From: JAPOXR01 sp963662395 | Lineage (GTDB): Bacteria; Pseudomonadota; Alphaproteobacteria; Rhodobacterales; Rhodobacteraceae | Reading direction: 5' to 3' | Length of the DNA: 64,000 nucleotides | Assembly (NCBI GenBank): GCA_963662395.1 | Contig: OY759511.1 | Coordinates: 2,108,001-2,172,000, forward strand | Shown here: positions 54,572 to 63,607 of the stretch, piece after piece | Layout of the letters: each line of letters begins with the position of its first letter | Position numbering within the stretch: position 1 is the stretch's first letter | Notes under the pieces: generated by a model | The model's database searches: none | What the model was told of the DNA's origin: nothing | What the model saw: the letters and a program-made list of their open reading frames with translations, nothing else | Made by a program: the position numbers and the translations under genes

Positions 54572-54812
54572 TCATCCCCGCCGGCCATCCTCCTGAGGGA
54601 AGCCTGGCGGGAAGGGCCGGGAATCCGCAGGCGTACCATCGCCAACCTGTCGAAGGCACCGCCGGGGCTGGTCGAGGCGGTCCTGGCCCGGCTCCGGGGC
54701 AGGGCGGTGTATTCCTCCATCGATGCCGCCATCTCCATCCGCCGGGCCCGTCCCCATGGCCATGTGGCGGTGGTGCTTGGGATGGTGCGCTCGCTGGGCA
54801 TGACCCGGATCT
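54572..54812 (+). pseudogene. N-terminal fragment of an IS1634-like transposase
   Basis: The frame reads PPAILLREAWREGPGIRRRT, then IANLSKAPPGLVEAV and RPHGHVAVVLGMVRSLGMTRI. It matches the N-terminal region of IS1634-family transposases (AILRESYREGGKVRxRTLANL, and a later RPHGHVAAVLGTLR). The match stops abruptly at about 54812, just before the IS4-like relic on the other strand, as if a later insertion or deletion removed the rest. It is the left edge of accessory island 2. Confidence 0.65.
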
Positions 54813-54847
54813 ACCATGTCATGACAAGCATGCACTGCAACAGGCAG

Positions 54848-56710
54848 TCAATCGTCCCGCAAGGCATGCGTCCTGCCATCGTCAAAGCCGGCCTGGAGCC
54901 CGATTTCATGGCCCGGCGCCGCACTGGTCAGCCGTGTCTGTCCGTGCCGTATGACCTGGTGCCCGGGATCCGGGTCGTGCTTTCGGTCGCGGTAGCCGCC
55001 GAGATGGGCCACGAGGCGTACCGCATCGCCGAGCCGGTCCGGTGCCTCGAGGCCGCATGTGCGTGAATGGGAGTGCAGGAAGCCGAGTTCCTGGTCGGTG
55101 AACATCAACCCGGGCTCGCAATCCGGCACCTGCCTTCCCGTGAGCGTCATCACCATGATGCGCCAGGCAATCACCGCGTTGATGACGATGGCCCGCTGCA
55201 GCCGGTCGGCGGTGCGAAACGGCAGGAACCCGGCCCGGCAGCCGGATTCGAGGACGCGGAACCAATCCTCGATGCGCCATCCTTGCAGGTAGTGGCCGAC
55301 GATGTCGGCGGTCCCGACATCGACCGTGGTCAGCAGGGTCCATTGCACCGGCTGCTCGCCCTCGGGCGGTGCGATCTCCCCGACATGGACCCCGCATGCG
55401 CCGGCCGGCTCGGCCTCGGGCACCGCCTGCGTTGCCGGCAGGCTCACCCGGCCGAATCTCAATTCGCCAGCCGCTTCTGCCTGGCCGGACGCGCCTTCCT
55501 GCGGCCGGATTTCGGCCGCTCGGTCAGCCCCTCGATCTCGACATCGATCATGCCGTCGGTCCTGCGGCGCTTCTCCGCCTCCTCCGAGCGCGTCTCCTGC
55601 GAATCGAAGCCCGGCCTGGGCACGCCGAGAGCAAGGCCGGCATCGCTCACCGTCTGCGTCGCATGCATGTGCAGGCCGAGACCGGACTTGCCGGTCTCCC
55701 TCCTGCCGATCACCCGCAGACCGTCTGCGCCGGGACGGGTCGAGAAGTTCAGGTCGGTGCCATCCCGGACCGCCGGCACCGTGGTCCGGGTGCGCATCCG
55801 GCAGATGGACCGCTCCCGGTGCGGGGCCAGGATGTTCGGAACCGTGATCTCCGATTCGGCAGGCATCTCGATCATGCGGTAGAAGGCATTGATCTTCTGT
55901 CCGGGCCAGGCCGCCAGCAGGCCTGCACTCGTCGCCAGCCGTGCGGAAAGTCGTGCATCTCCCAACGGTGCTGCTCCGAACCCGTTTCGTGCCCTGTCTT
56001 CCGCGTTCGGCCCCTCCTCGTGGTCGTGCCGGCCATGAGGAAGCCTGCTGCCCTGAGGCAGGTGCCGTCATGGCCCTCGTCGGCGAAACTCTCAACGAGG
56101 CATGGACGACAGTCGTAGCGAGCCTCGAAGTCGCCCGGCAGCCGTCGCAGGAAGCGGGAGAGGCAGAGCACGCGCTGGAGATGGTCCCTTCGCCCGTCAT
56201 CATCCCGACCGATCCAGCGATCACGCGCCGCCGCCCGCAAGGCGGCGGCCGAAAAGCCGGCCGCTCCCGGCCAGCCATGGGAAGAGCCGACCAGGCAGCG
56301 GAGTTGCCGGCCAGCGAAAATGGTCATTCCATGGGGATGCCCGCGTGCAATCAGCGTGTTCCACAGGGCCCGGTCAGCCGCATTCGTCGCCAGCTCGATG
56401 CGGAGTTCCTCGATCCGCGACGGATGCGATGGCACCGCTTCGGGCTCGGGAATACCGGTATCGGGCAGGCGCGGCCGGGCCCGCCGCCGGTGCCTTCGGT
56501 GGCGGCAGGACAATCTCCGGGTTCCTCCCGGCCAATGCGCCGAGCGCCTTCATGCAGCCGGCAAGCTGCGGCCGGCCGGATCGAGAAAGGCGAATTCCTC
56601 GCAGACCCGGCGACCGGACGCGCTCCGGCTGTCGAACTCGTCCTGCGACAGGATGGCGGCGATGCGCGCCACTGCCGCCTCGCCGCCCAGGGTGCGGCTG
56701 ATCCGGGGCC
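54848..56710 (-). pseudogene. IS4/Tn5-like transposase relic with an N-terminal DUF4338 (DruA-like) region
   Basis: Several reverse frames together recover most of a large transposase. The upstream third (about 56710-56000) resembles DUF4338, with ELATNAADRALWNTLIARGH, AARDRWIGRDDDGRR and RPCLVESFADEGHDGT. The middle (about 55965-55450) is the Tn5-like catalytic part: LGDARLSARL, INAFYRMIE, APHRERS and AVRDGTDLNF. The end (about 55400-54850) shows WTLLTTVDVGTADIVGHYLQ and WRIEDWFRVLESGCRAGFLP, as in IS4-family transposases with a C-terminal dimerisation domain. At least three frameshifts break it. No terminal repeats were identified. Confidence 0.75.
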
Positions 56711-57037
56711 GTGTCACGGGACACGGATATCATGCGGAAAGTATTGTTCAGAAGAATCTGGCATGACATGGCAGGGGTAGCCTGGTCATGGCCTCCCGCT
56801 CCTGTTCCCGCGATGATCCGGCTCCAGGACCCGGGAGGCAAACGGGAAGGCAGGCCGACCATGCTTGCCTGCGGATCCGCTTTCGTGATCCAGGACACGA
56901 TCGGTCCGACCCGCCTTGCGGGGCAGATCGCCCCGCTTCGTCGTTGCCGGAACGTCAGCCAGTGACAGCTGGCGACGGCGAGCCCGGGTCAAGAATGGAG
57001 AAGGCAAGGCTGCTCGGCAACAGCGGAGTTTTCCACA

Positions 57038-57901
57038 GGACGTGCCGCGCGTACAATGCACCACTTCTTGTACTTCTCTATTCCTTGATTCCGGTCATAC
57101 GAGACATGATCGCCTCAAGCATCGGCATTCCTGGCAAACCTGTTTTCCGGATGCCCCATATACCTGGATGGCAATGCACCGCCGTCGCCCGGCGATCAGG
57201 ATGCCAGAGCCCTGCAGGCTGCGCTGCAGGATAGGGGCCATGATGTCGGCCAGATGGACGGCATCGTTGGCCGGCAGTTCTGGCAGAACAGACCTGACTC
57301 GGTCTTTCGGCCCATGCCTGGACAACACGAGAACTGCTGCAACGGCTTCAGTGACATCTCGGCACCCGGCATTCATGTCATGCCCTGCCTTGCATCAGGG
57401 GGCAGTTCACGAACCGGTGTCACGCAGCACTGGCTGGCTGGTCACGACCTTTCCCGCATCCCCGTCCAAACCGGATCGCTGACGCGCCGGCAATTGCCTG
57501 GAGCGCATCCAAGTGAATGTCGATGGTGAATTCGACCAGAACCTGTCGGGTGCCTTGAAGGCAGGCCCGACATGCCTCCGGACATTGGGCCAGACATCCT
57601 GACCGTGCAGCCCTACCCGTCCAGATCGCACCCCGGAAAATTGCGCCCGCAATTGTTGGCGGCGACCATTACCGAAAACGATCCTGCGGCCGGATCAATC
57701 ACGAAATCGCCCTCATTGGTCAGGCGGTCCTGCCTCGGGCGAGCGAAGCCGGCATCAGCCAAGCAGTCTGATACGAACCCGGGAGGGGGGAGGGCGGGTG
57801 GTTCCTTCTGCCTGGATCACGACAATTGCGGTCAGATGGGTGATTTCCATGCTGGGTGATTTCCATGCTAGAAGGATTGGGATCCGCTGGCGAGACGTGT
57901 C
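57038..57901. other. Gene-free stretch in accessory island 2
   Basis: About 860 bp follow the dispersed repeat at 56955-57037. Open frames on both strands are short, without recognisable domains. A plus-strand piece around 57185-57290 looks faintly like a decayed gene, but I cannot name it. The promoter of the gene at 57902 must lie near the right end, where GGTGATTTCCATGCT is repeated twice (about 57839-57869). Confidence 0.35.
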
Positions 57902-59116
57902 ATGGTAGACGGCAATCTGGAGCATCGCATTCAACTCGGCGAGGATTCGATGCTGGAACTCAAACGCGTCGATGTCGGCGGTCGCCAAGTAAAGAGTCCA
58001 AAACGGAATGACTTCGCCGATGAGTTGGCCGCCATGGCAAACTGCCGAGGCGGAACCGTTGTTCTGGGGGTGGACGACCGGAGCCGGGAAATCCTCGGTA
58101 TCTCGTTGGATCACCTGGATGTAGTTGAGGGCTGGGTTCGCGAAATCTGCAATGACTCGGTGAAGCCGCCACTCGATGCCGACATTCGCAGACTCGAGAT
58201 CAATAATTCCGCCGGGCAGCCGGTTCCAGTGATCCTGATTGATCTTGTACGCAGCATGTTTGTTCACAGAAGTCCTGGTGGATATTTTCGCAGGATAGGC
58301 AGTTCGAAGCGCGAAATGGCCCCGGACGTTCTTGCCCGACTCATTCAGGAGCGCAGTTACAGTCGGATTATTCGATTCGACGAGACTATCGTGCCGAGAA
58401 CCGCGCAATCAGATTTGCATTATGGTCTTACCAAGCGGTTTATCTCGGACGAACTTTCAGACGACACCTTGCGCAAGCTTCGCATTTTGGCGGACGACAA
58501 CGATGGAGTTGAACGGCTCACCATCGCCGGTGCGCTGCTTTGCACCGGTGAACCACAGCGTTGGCTGCCCCACGCATACATTCAAATGGTCAGCTACGCC
58601 GGAGACCGGACCGACCGTGATTATCAAACCGATGCTCGCGATATTATCGGCCCGCTCGATCAGCAGGTTTCCGAAGCCTTGCATTTCGTAAGGCGGAACA
58701 TGATGATCCGGGCCACCAAGACGACAGCCAGGTCAGACAAACCGCAGTTCAGCGAACGGGCGGTATTTGAAGCGCTCGTGAATGCCGTCGCGCATCGGGA
58801 CTATTCGATGGCGGGCTCGAGGATTCGCCTGCACATGTTTGCGGACCGGCTCGAGCTTTATGTGCCGGGTGCACTCGCGAACACCATGACTCCGGAAAGC
58901 ATGCACTTGAGACAATCGAGCCGGAACGAACTCGTTGTTTCCTTTTTGGCCCGCTGTCCTGCGCCGTCCGGCCTGGATCGTTTGCGCCTGATGGACGTGC
59001 GCGGCGACGGTGTTCCAATCATCCGTAACGAATGCAAGCGTCTTTCTGGTCACCTGCCTGAATACAGCTTGCTTGATGAGAGTGAGTTGAGGTTGATTAT
59101 CCGGGCGGCAAGCTGA
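57902..59116 (+). CDS. AlbA_2 / Schlafen-type ATP-binding protein with RecG-like C-terminal domain
   Basis: The 404-residue protein has an N-terminal AlbA_2 (divergent AAA-4) domain: QLGEDSMLELKRVDVGG, DFADELAAMANCRGGTVVLG and GVDDRSREILG. Its C-terminal half has the family's ATPase-like segment, FSERAVFEALVNAVAHRDYS then ADRLELYVPGAL. Such proteins are found as regulators or as parts of mobile and defence islands. It heads a same-strand run: a dual-OB protein 155 bp downstream, then two DUF488 proteins. It looks intact, in contrast with the decayed DNA on both sides. Function is unknown. Confidence 0.8.
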   Translation: MVDGNLEHRIQLGEDSMLELKRVDVGGRQVKSPKRNDFADELAAMANCRGGTVVLGVDDRSREILGISLDHLDVVEGWVREICNDSVKPPLDADIRRLEINNSAGQPVPVILIDLVRSMFVHRSPGGYFRRIGSSKREMAPDVLARLIQERSYSRIIRFDETIVPRTAQSDLHYGLTKRFISDELSDDTLRKLRILADDNDGVERLTIAGALLCTGEPQRWLPHAYIQMVSYAGDRTDRDYQTDARDIIGPLDQQVSEALHFVRRNMMIRATKTTARSDKPQFSERAVFEALVNAVAHRDYSMAGSRIRLHMFADRLELYVPGALANTMTPESMHLRQSSRNELVVSFLARCPAPSGLDRLRLMDVRGDGVPIIRNECKRLSGHLPEYSLLDESELRLIIRAAS

Positions 59117-59271
59117 GGCAGGATTCGGCCTTTCTCGATGAGAGGAAGTTGAGGCGGTTCCCAGGATGAAATTCACCGAGCCCTTGAATCGGCAGCCAGC
59201 ATGTTGAATTTCCCGGCACATCATCCGATAACCACACGAGATCGAACTTCCAAGCATTCGGGAGGATGCCC
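59117..59271. other. Short intergenic region within the DUF488 run
   Basis: These 155 bp separate the AlbA_2 gene from the dual-OB gene. GGAGG at 59261-59265 is the ribosome site of the next gene. A separate promoter for the dual-OB/DUF488 genes could lie here. Confidence 0.4.
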
Positions 59272-59961
59272 ATGATCCAAAACAAGCGGATTGTCTGCTT
59301 GGCAAACTCGCGCAAACTGTCGGGAAGATGCATCGCTGGCCGGGAGTGGGACGCGGGACGAGGAGCCGGCGCCTGGATCCGGCCCGTGAGCGAGCGTAAA
59401 GGCCAGGAGGTGTCGGAATACGAGCGACAGTACGAGGATGGAAGCGACCCCCGGCTCCTCGACATTCTCGACATTCCAGTCAAAGGGCCAAGACCCGATG
59501 GTTGCCAGTCAGAGAACTGGCTGCTCGACCCCGAGCATTACTGGAGAAGGGTCGGCTCCTGCTCACCATTTGATCTTCCTGTCCTTGCTGACCCGGTTGC
59601 GCCGCTATGGGTGGATGGCGACAGCACCTATCACGGTCGCAGCGACAGGGTCTCCATCGAAGCTGGCGGCAGGACGCATACGTCCTTGCGGCTGGTCAAG
59701 GTCGAGCAACTCACCCTTCGGGTTTTTGCGCCAGGCGAGGCGTTTGGAAACGCCAAGCGTCGCGTGCAAGGCCGGTTCAAGCATGCCGGCCACTACTATG
59801 CCCTTTGGGTCACGGATCCCGTTTACGAAAGGCAATTCCTTGCAAGACTCAACGGGACCTACCAGCATGGCGAATGCTATCTCACCGTCAGCCTCGGGGA
59901 GCCCTATGAAGGGTACATCTACAAACTCATCGCAGCGATCATCAAGTCGGATGGGCAATAG
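59272..59961 (+). CDS. Dual OB-fold domain protein
   Basis: The 229-residue protein begins MIQNKRIVCLANSRKLSGRC and has IAGREWDAGRGAGAWIRPVS, then LLDPEHYWRRVG and GHYYALWVTDPVYERQFLA. I assign it to the conserved protein family predicted to contain two OB folds, often encoded beside DUF488 proteins. The start at 59272 has GGAGG six bases upstream; the ATG at 59266 is too close to it. Only three bases separate it from the first DUF488 gene. OB folds usually bind nucleic acid, so a DNA- or RNA-directed role is inferred. Confidence 0.65.
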   Translation: MIQNKRIVCLANSRKLSGRCIAGREWDAGRGAGAWIRPVSERKGQEVSEYERQYEDGSDPRLLDILDIPVKGPRPDGCQSENWLLDPEHYWRRVGSCSPFDLPVLADPVAPLWVDGDSTYHGRSDRVSIEAGGRTHTSLRLVKVEQLTLRVFAPGEAFGNAKRRVQGRFKHAGHYYALWVTDPVYERQFLARLNGTYQHGECYLTVSLGEPYEGYIYKLIAAIIKSDGQ

Positions 59962-59964
59962 CGG

Positions 59965-60600
59965 ATGGGCAGGGATTCAGGGATGGTACTGACGATCGGT
60001 CATTCCAATCATTCGCTGGAGGTCTTTCTCGAACTCCTGACCCGGCACCACGTGACTGTCGTTGCCGATGTGCGTTCTGCGCCCTACAGCCGATTCAACT
60101 CCCAGTACAATCGCGAAGCCCTCTCGGAGACGCTGAAGACCTCCGCTATAAGATACGTGTTTCTCGGCCGCGAGTTGGGCGGACGATCCGACGATCCATC
60201 CTGTTACGAACAAGGCCGCATCCGTTACGACCAACTTGCAGCTACACCGAGCTTTCGTCGTGGCCTGGAGAGAGTCGAGCGAGGAATGGCGAATTACCGC
60301 ATTGCGTTGATGTGCGCCGAAAAGGACCCCCTGCACTGCCACCGGACCCTTCTTGTCGGACACCATCTCGTCGAGCGTGGTGTCGATGTCGCACACATCC
60401 TGGAGGACGGTCGTCTTGAAACACAGGCAAGTGCCATGGACCGACTGCTCGCCGAACTTGGAATTGAGGATGACAGGCAGATGGCCCTTCCGCTCAGGCC
60501 ACGCGCCGAACTGGTTTCGGACGCGATCATGTGCCAGGCGGAGCGAGTCGGCCATGCCAAGGAACAAACCCTCAACTCAAGGAGTCAGGACGTGCGATGA
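59965..60600 (+). CDS. DUF488 family protein, copy 1
   Basis: The 211-residue protein has the DUF488 pattern: VLTIGHSNHSLEVFLELL, VVADVRSAPYSRFN and YVFLGRELGGR. A Cys/His-rich end of the domain follows, ALMCAEKDPLHCHRTLLVG (about residues 115-133). The Cys-x7-CHR arrangement looks like an active or metal site. About 50 extra residues follow the domain. The ATG at 59983 is an alternative start. It overlaps the second DUF488 gene by four bases (ATGA). The family has no established biochemical function known to me. Confidence 0.85.
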   Translation: MGRDSGMVLTIGHSNHSLEVFLELLTRHHVTVVADVRSAPYSRFNSQYNREALSETLKTSAIRYVFLGRELGGRSDDPSCYEQGRIRYDQLAATPSFRRGLERVERGMANYRIALMCAEKDPLHCHRTLLVGHHLVERGVDVAHILEDGRLETQASAMDRLLAELGIEDDRQMALPLRPRAELVSDAIMCQAERVGHAKEQTLNSRSQDVR

Positions 60601-61049
60601 GAGTTGCAACCATAGGTTTCACACGGAAATCGGCGCAGCGGTTTTTTGATCTCCTGCGCAAAGCCGGCATCGAGCGTATTGTTGATGTCAGGCTGAACAA
60701 TGGATCGCAGCTGTCCGGATTCGCCAAGAAGGACGATCTTGCCTGGTTCGCACGTGAGCTTTGCAATGTGGACTACATCCACGAGCCGAGCCTCGCTCCT
60801 ACCAGGGATATGCTGGGCGATTTTCGCAAGGGGAACATCAGCTGGGAGACATATGAAACCCGGTTCATCGACCTGATGAGGGTGCGACGGATCGAATCTC
60901 GTCTCTCCAGAGAGATCGTGCACAATGGCTGTCTGCTCTGTAGCGAGGATCAACCTCACCATTGTCACCGGCGTCTTGTCGCCGAGTATCTGCAGGATCA
61001 CTGGGGCGAACTGGACATCGCGCATCTGGGCCTCAAGCAAAGCAGCTAG
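60597..61049 (+). CDS. DUF488 family protein, copy 2
   Basis: The 150-residue protein is a diverged second DUF488 member: RVATIGFTRKSAQRFFDLL, RIVDVRLNNGSQLSGFAKKD and CLLCSEDQPHHCHRRLVAEY. It keeps the same N-terminal TIG, DVR and C-terminal CHR signature as the first copy but little else. It starts in an ATGA overlap with copy 1, and AAGGAG lies eleven bases upstream. Two different DUF488 proteins side by side with a dual-OB protein suggest a heteromeric complex. Confidence 0.85.
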   Translation: MRVATIGFTRKSAQRFFDLLRKAGIERIVDVRLNNGSQLSGFAKKDDLAWFARELCNVDYIHEPSLAPTRDMLGDFRKGNISWETYETRFIDLMRVRRIESRLSREIVHNGCLLCSEDQPHHCHRRLVAEYLQDHWGELDIAHLGLKQSS

Positions 61050-61430
61050 AGACACCTCGGCATCAAGGATGCTTTCTCTGCAGCGTTGTGCGGCACGCCA
61101 GTCCGGTTGGCGGTCGCAAGAAACAGATCGAGCCGGTCAGGAACGCGTGCGGGTCCGATCTCCATGCAGGCAGGGGTGGCCAGGCATGGACAACCCCTGC
61201 ATGGAAGGCCTTCGGCAGATTGCGCAGGAATTCCTGCATCCAGACCGTCACTAACCGCCTGTCCAGGGCGGGGTCGGCGAGAATGCGGAGCGGCACAGTC
61301 CGGATGCGTTGCCGCTCGTCGTCTCGTGACAGCAGGTCCTGCATCCGGCCGACAGAACTGCCGCGGGAGGTCATGGTCGATGCCGAAACAGGCGCCGATC
61401 AGGGCGGCGGCGGCCCGCACGATGTCGCGG
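61050..61430. other. Degraded region after the DUF488 genes
   Basis: No intact gene. Reverse-strand frames continue in the direction of the decayed ATPase gene and may be what is left of a gene that followed it (fragments such as RTVPLRILADPALDRRLVTV in 61063-61374), but I do not recognise the family. Confidence 0.35.
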
Positions 61431-61439
61431 GCAAGTCGA

Positions 61440-62440
61440 GCGTAGCTGGCGGTCGCCCGCTCGCCAGGACTTCGGACAATCTCAGCCCCCTTCGGGGCCG
61501 GCCGAGATCTCGGAGAGTTCGCGGATCCTGGTTGCTCCAAGCCCTTCTCGCAGCAGGCAAACCCCATGTCCGGCGCCCAGTTGATCGATCACTTCGGGAT
61601 GGTGTGTTCATATGACGGCCTGAGGAATGGACTCTCCGCATCGATCAGAAAGCCCCTCGGCCAGCGTTGGAATTCCGCCAGAGCAACGCAGTTTTCAGCT
61701 CGTCTTGAAACAGCGTAAATCCGAGCATTGGAGACAGGTGGATCAATGCATGCAGCACTATCAACGCCCTCTGCCCCTCCGAGATCTCATTCAACGGCGA
61801 CTCGTATCGACGACCGGCGCCTTCGAACCCCACCATCAGCGCGCGTCTGCTCAATCCGGTCCGCTGCAGCCGTATCCGCTGCAGCCCGTCATTGACTTCT
61901 GCAATGGTTCTACTGAATGCTTCGCCTGGACCGGATCCACGAACTGAAATTGCTGGCGTTCCTGTCAAGGCATGATTTCCGGCCGCATTGTCTCATGCTC
62001 GATACCGGCCGGGTAAGGACCGCAGACAAGCATGTTTCCGATCGACCTTGGAAATCTGGTCAGACGAAAGGTTTCGGGGCCTTCGGGCACCCGGGCCCGC
62101 GGATTCCAGCCAACCTGCAGAATAAACCGGACCCGGGATGTGGTTGCCCCGATAGATACTGACCTGTCCCATTTCACACAGAAAGAGAGACCGTCCTCGG
62201 CTGTCACTCAAGGACTCCTTCGTGATGGGCGTCAAGCCTTGCCGCAGGTCATGTCCGATCTCCATCCGGCAGCAAGGTTGGTCTCCATCAAGACCGGCAT
62301 CGGGAATGTCAAGTCCCCGGAGGAAAACGTTGACCTCAATCGCCGATGAGAGCCGCCTGAGTTGCGTTCAGAACGGTCACCGGATCAGAAGCCCGGAACT
62401 CTGGCGGCAAGCCAAATACCGGCTTACCGGCGCGCGTTGT
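61440..62440 (-). pseudogene. Decayed AAA-family ATPase (RecF/OLD-like)
   Basis: Segments in different reverse frames recover a typical order of an AAA ATPase. First is FGLPPEFRASDPVTVLNATQ (about 62420-62360), then VNVFLRGLDIPDAGLDGDQP and EIGHDLRQGLTPITKESLSD. After a gap comes LMVGFEGAGRRYESPLNEIS followed by EGQRALIVLHALIHL (signature-like region), and then NCVALAEFQRWPRGFLIDAE (Walker B region, after a shift near 61690). The end, around 61560-61450, reads DQLGAGHGV then PEGAEIVRSPGERATAS-like residues. At least three frameshifts are required. The Walker A N-terminal part was not found. It lies back-to-back with the DUF488 operon. Confidence 0.6.
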
Positions 62441-62496
62441 CCTTGTCGCGCCAACCTGCATCGGCTGGCAGTAACATCAAATGAACGACTTGGCCG

Positions 62497-63477
62497 CTAA
62501 CCGCCGCTGGCTGGAGCAGCCTTGCCGCCAGTCGTCCCCATCTCCAGGAACTTGGCATGACGCAGGCACAGCCTTTCATCGGCCGGGAGCGGCGCCACCT
62601 CCTGCAGCATCTCCCCGACCTCCCTGCCAACCGACCGGATCGTTTCCTTCGGATGGCGGTGCGCGCCTCCGACCGGCTCCCCGACAATCCGGTCAATGAC
62701 ACCGAACGAGTGCAGGTCCTGGGCGGTCAGCCGAAGCGCTTCCGCCGCGTCCTGCATCTTTTCCGAATCCTTCCACAGGATCGATGCACATCCCTCCGGA
62801 CTGATGACCGAGTAGATCGAGTGCTCGAGCATTGCCGTGCGATCAGCGGTGGCCAGCGCCACCGCCCCGCCGGAGCCGCCTTCACCGATGACGACCGATA
62901 CCAGCGGAACCTTCAACTGCAGGCAGCGTTCGGTGGCCCGGGCAATCGCCTCGGCCTGGCCACGCTCCTCTGCCCCCTTGCCCGGATAGGCTCCGGGCGT
63001 GTCGACGATGGTAATGACCGGCAGACCGAAGCGGTCGGCAAGATCCATGAGACGAATTGCCTTCCGGTAGCCCTCCGGGCGGGCCATTCCGAAATTGTGC
63101 TCGAGCCTGGTCCTGGTGTCATTGCCCTTCTCGTTGCCGATTACCACCACGGCCTGTCCATCGAACCGGGCGAGGCATCCGGTGACCGCACAATCCTCGG
63201 AGAAACTCCGGTCACCTGACAGGTAGGTGCGGTCGGTAAACAGTTCGATCAGGTAGTCGCGGCACCGTGGGCGGTTCGGATGCCGGGCAACCTGGCATTT
63301 TTGCCAGGGGCGCAACTTCCCGTAGATGTTGCCCAGCATCTCGGTCGATTTTCGATCAAGCCGCCTGAGCCTGGTCGCGTCACCCTTGTTGCGCTCCGAC
63401 TTCGGGGCCGAACGCAGCTTGTCGGCTTCGGTCTCGACTTCTGCCAGCTCCTTCTCGAAATCAAGGTAGTGCTGCAC
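62497..63477 (-). CDS. accA: Acetyl-CoA carboxylase carboxyltransferase subunit alpha
   Basis: The 326-residue subunit of acetyl-CoA carboxylase transfers CO2 from biotin to acetyl-CoA. It has the usual N-terminus QHYLDFEKELAEVE, the core GMARPEGYRKAIRLM, TPGAYPGKGAEERGQAEAIA, GEGGSGGAVAL and SPEGCASILWKD. I start at the GTG at 63477, where AGGAGG lies four bases upstream and the homology begins; the frame itself runs to 63513. It follows, on the same strand, the aminotransferase gene at the window's edge. Confidence 0.95.
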   Translation of the reverse strand: MQHYLDFEKELAEVETEADKLRSAPKSERNKGDATRLRRLDRKSTEMLGNIYGKLRPWQKCQVARHPNRPRCRDYLIELFTDRTYLSGDRSFSEDCAVTGCLARFDGQAVVVIGNEKGNDTRTRLEHNFGMARPEGYRKAIRLMDLADRFGLPVITIVDTPGAYPGKGAEERGQAEAIARATERCLQLKVPLVSVVIGEGGSGGAVALATADRTAMLEHSIYSVISPEGCASILWKDSEKMQDAAEALRLTAQDLHSFGVIDRIVGEPVGGAHRHPKETIRSVGREVGEMLQEVAPLPADERLCLRHAKFLEMGTTGGKAAPASGG

Positions 63478-63607
63478 GGCGCCTCCTGCCCAGGATTGCG
63501 GCAATGATGTCAATTGACCAACAGGTCACGACCCATCGCGCGTCCAATGACCGCAATGTTGCAGCAAGTTCCGATGGTTGGCAATCCTTCCCGGCATCTC
63601 GACGCTG

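Noticed and set aside
57185..57290. Possible membrane-dipeptidase remnant
   Set aside because: The resemblance is a single short helix-like segment and too weak to name.
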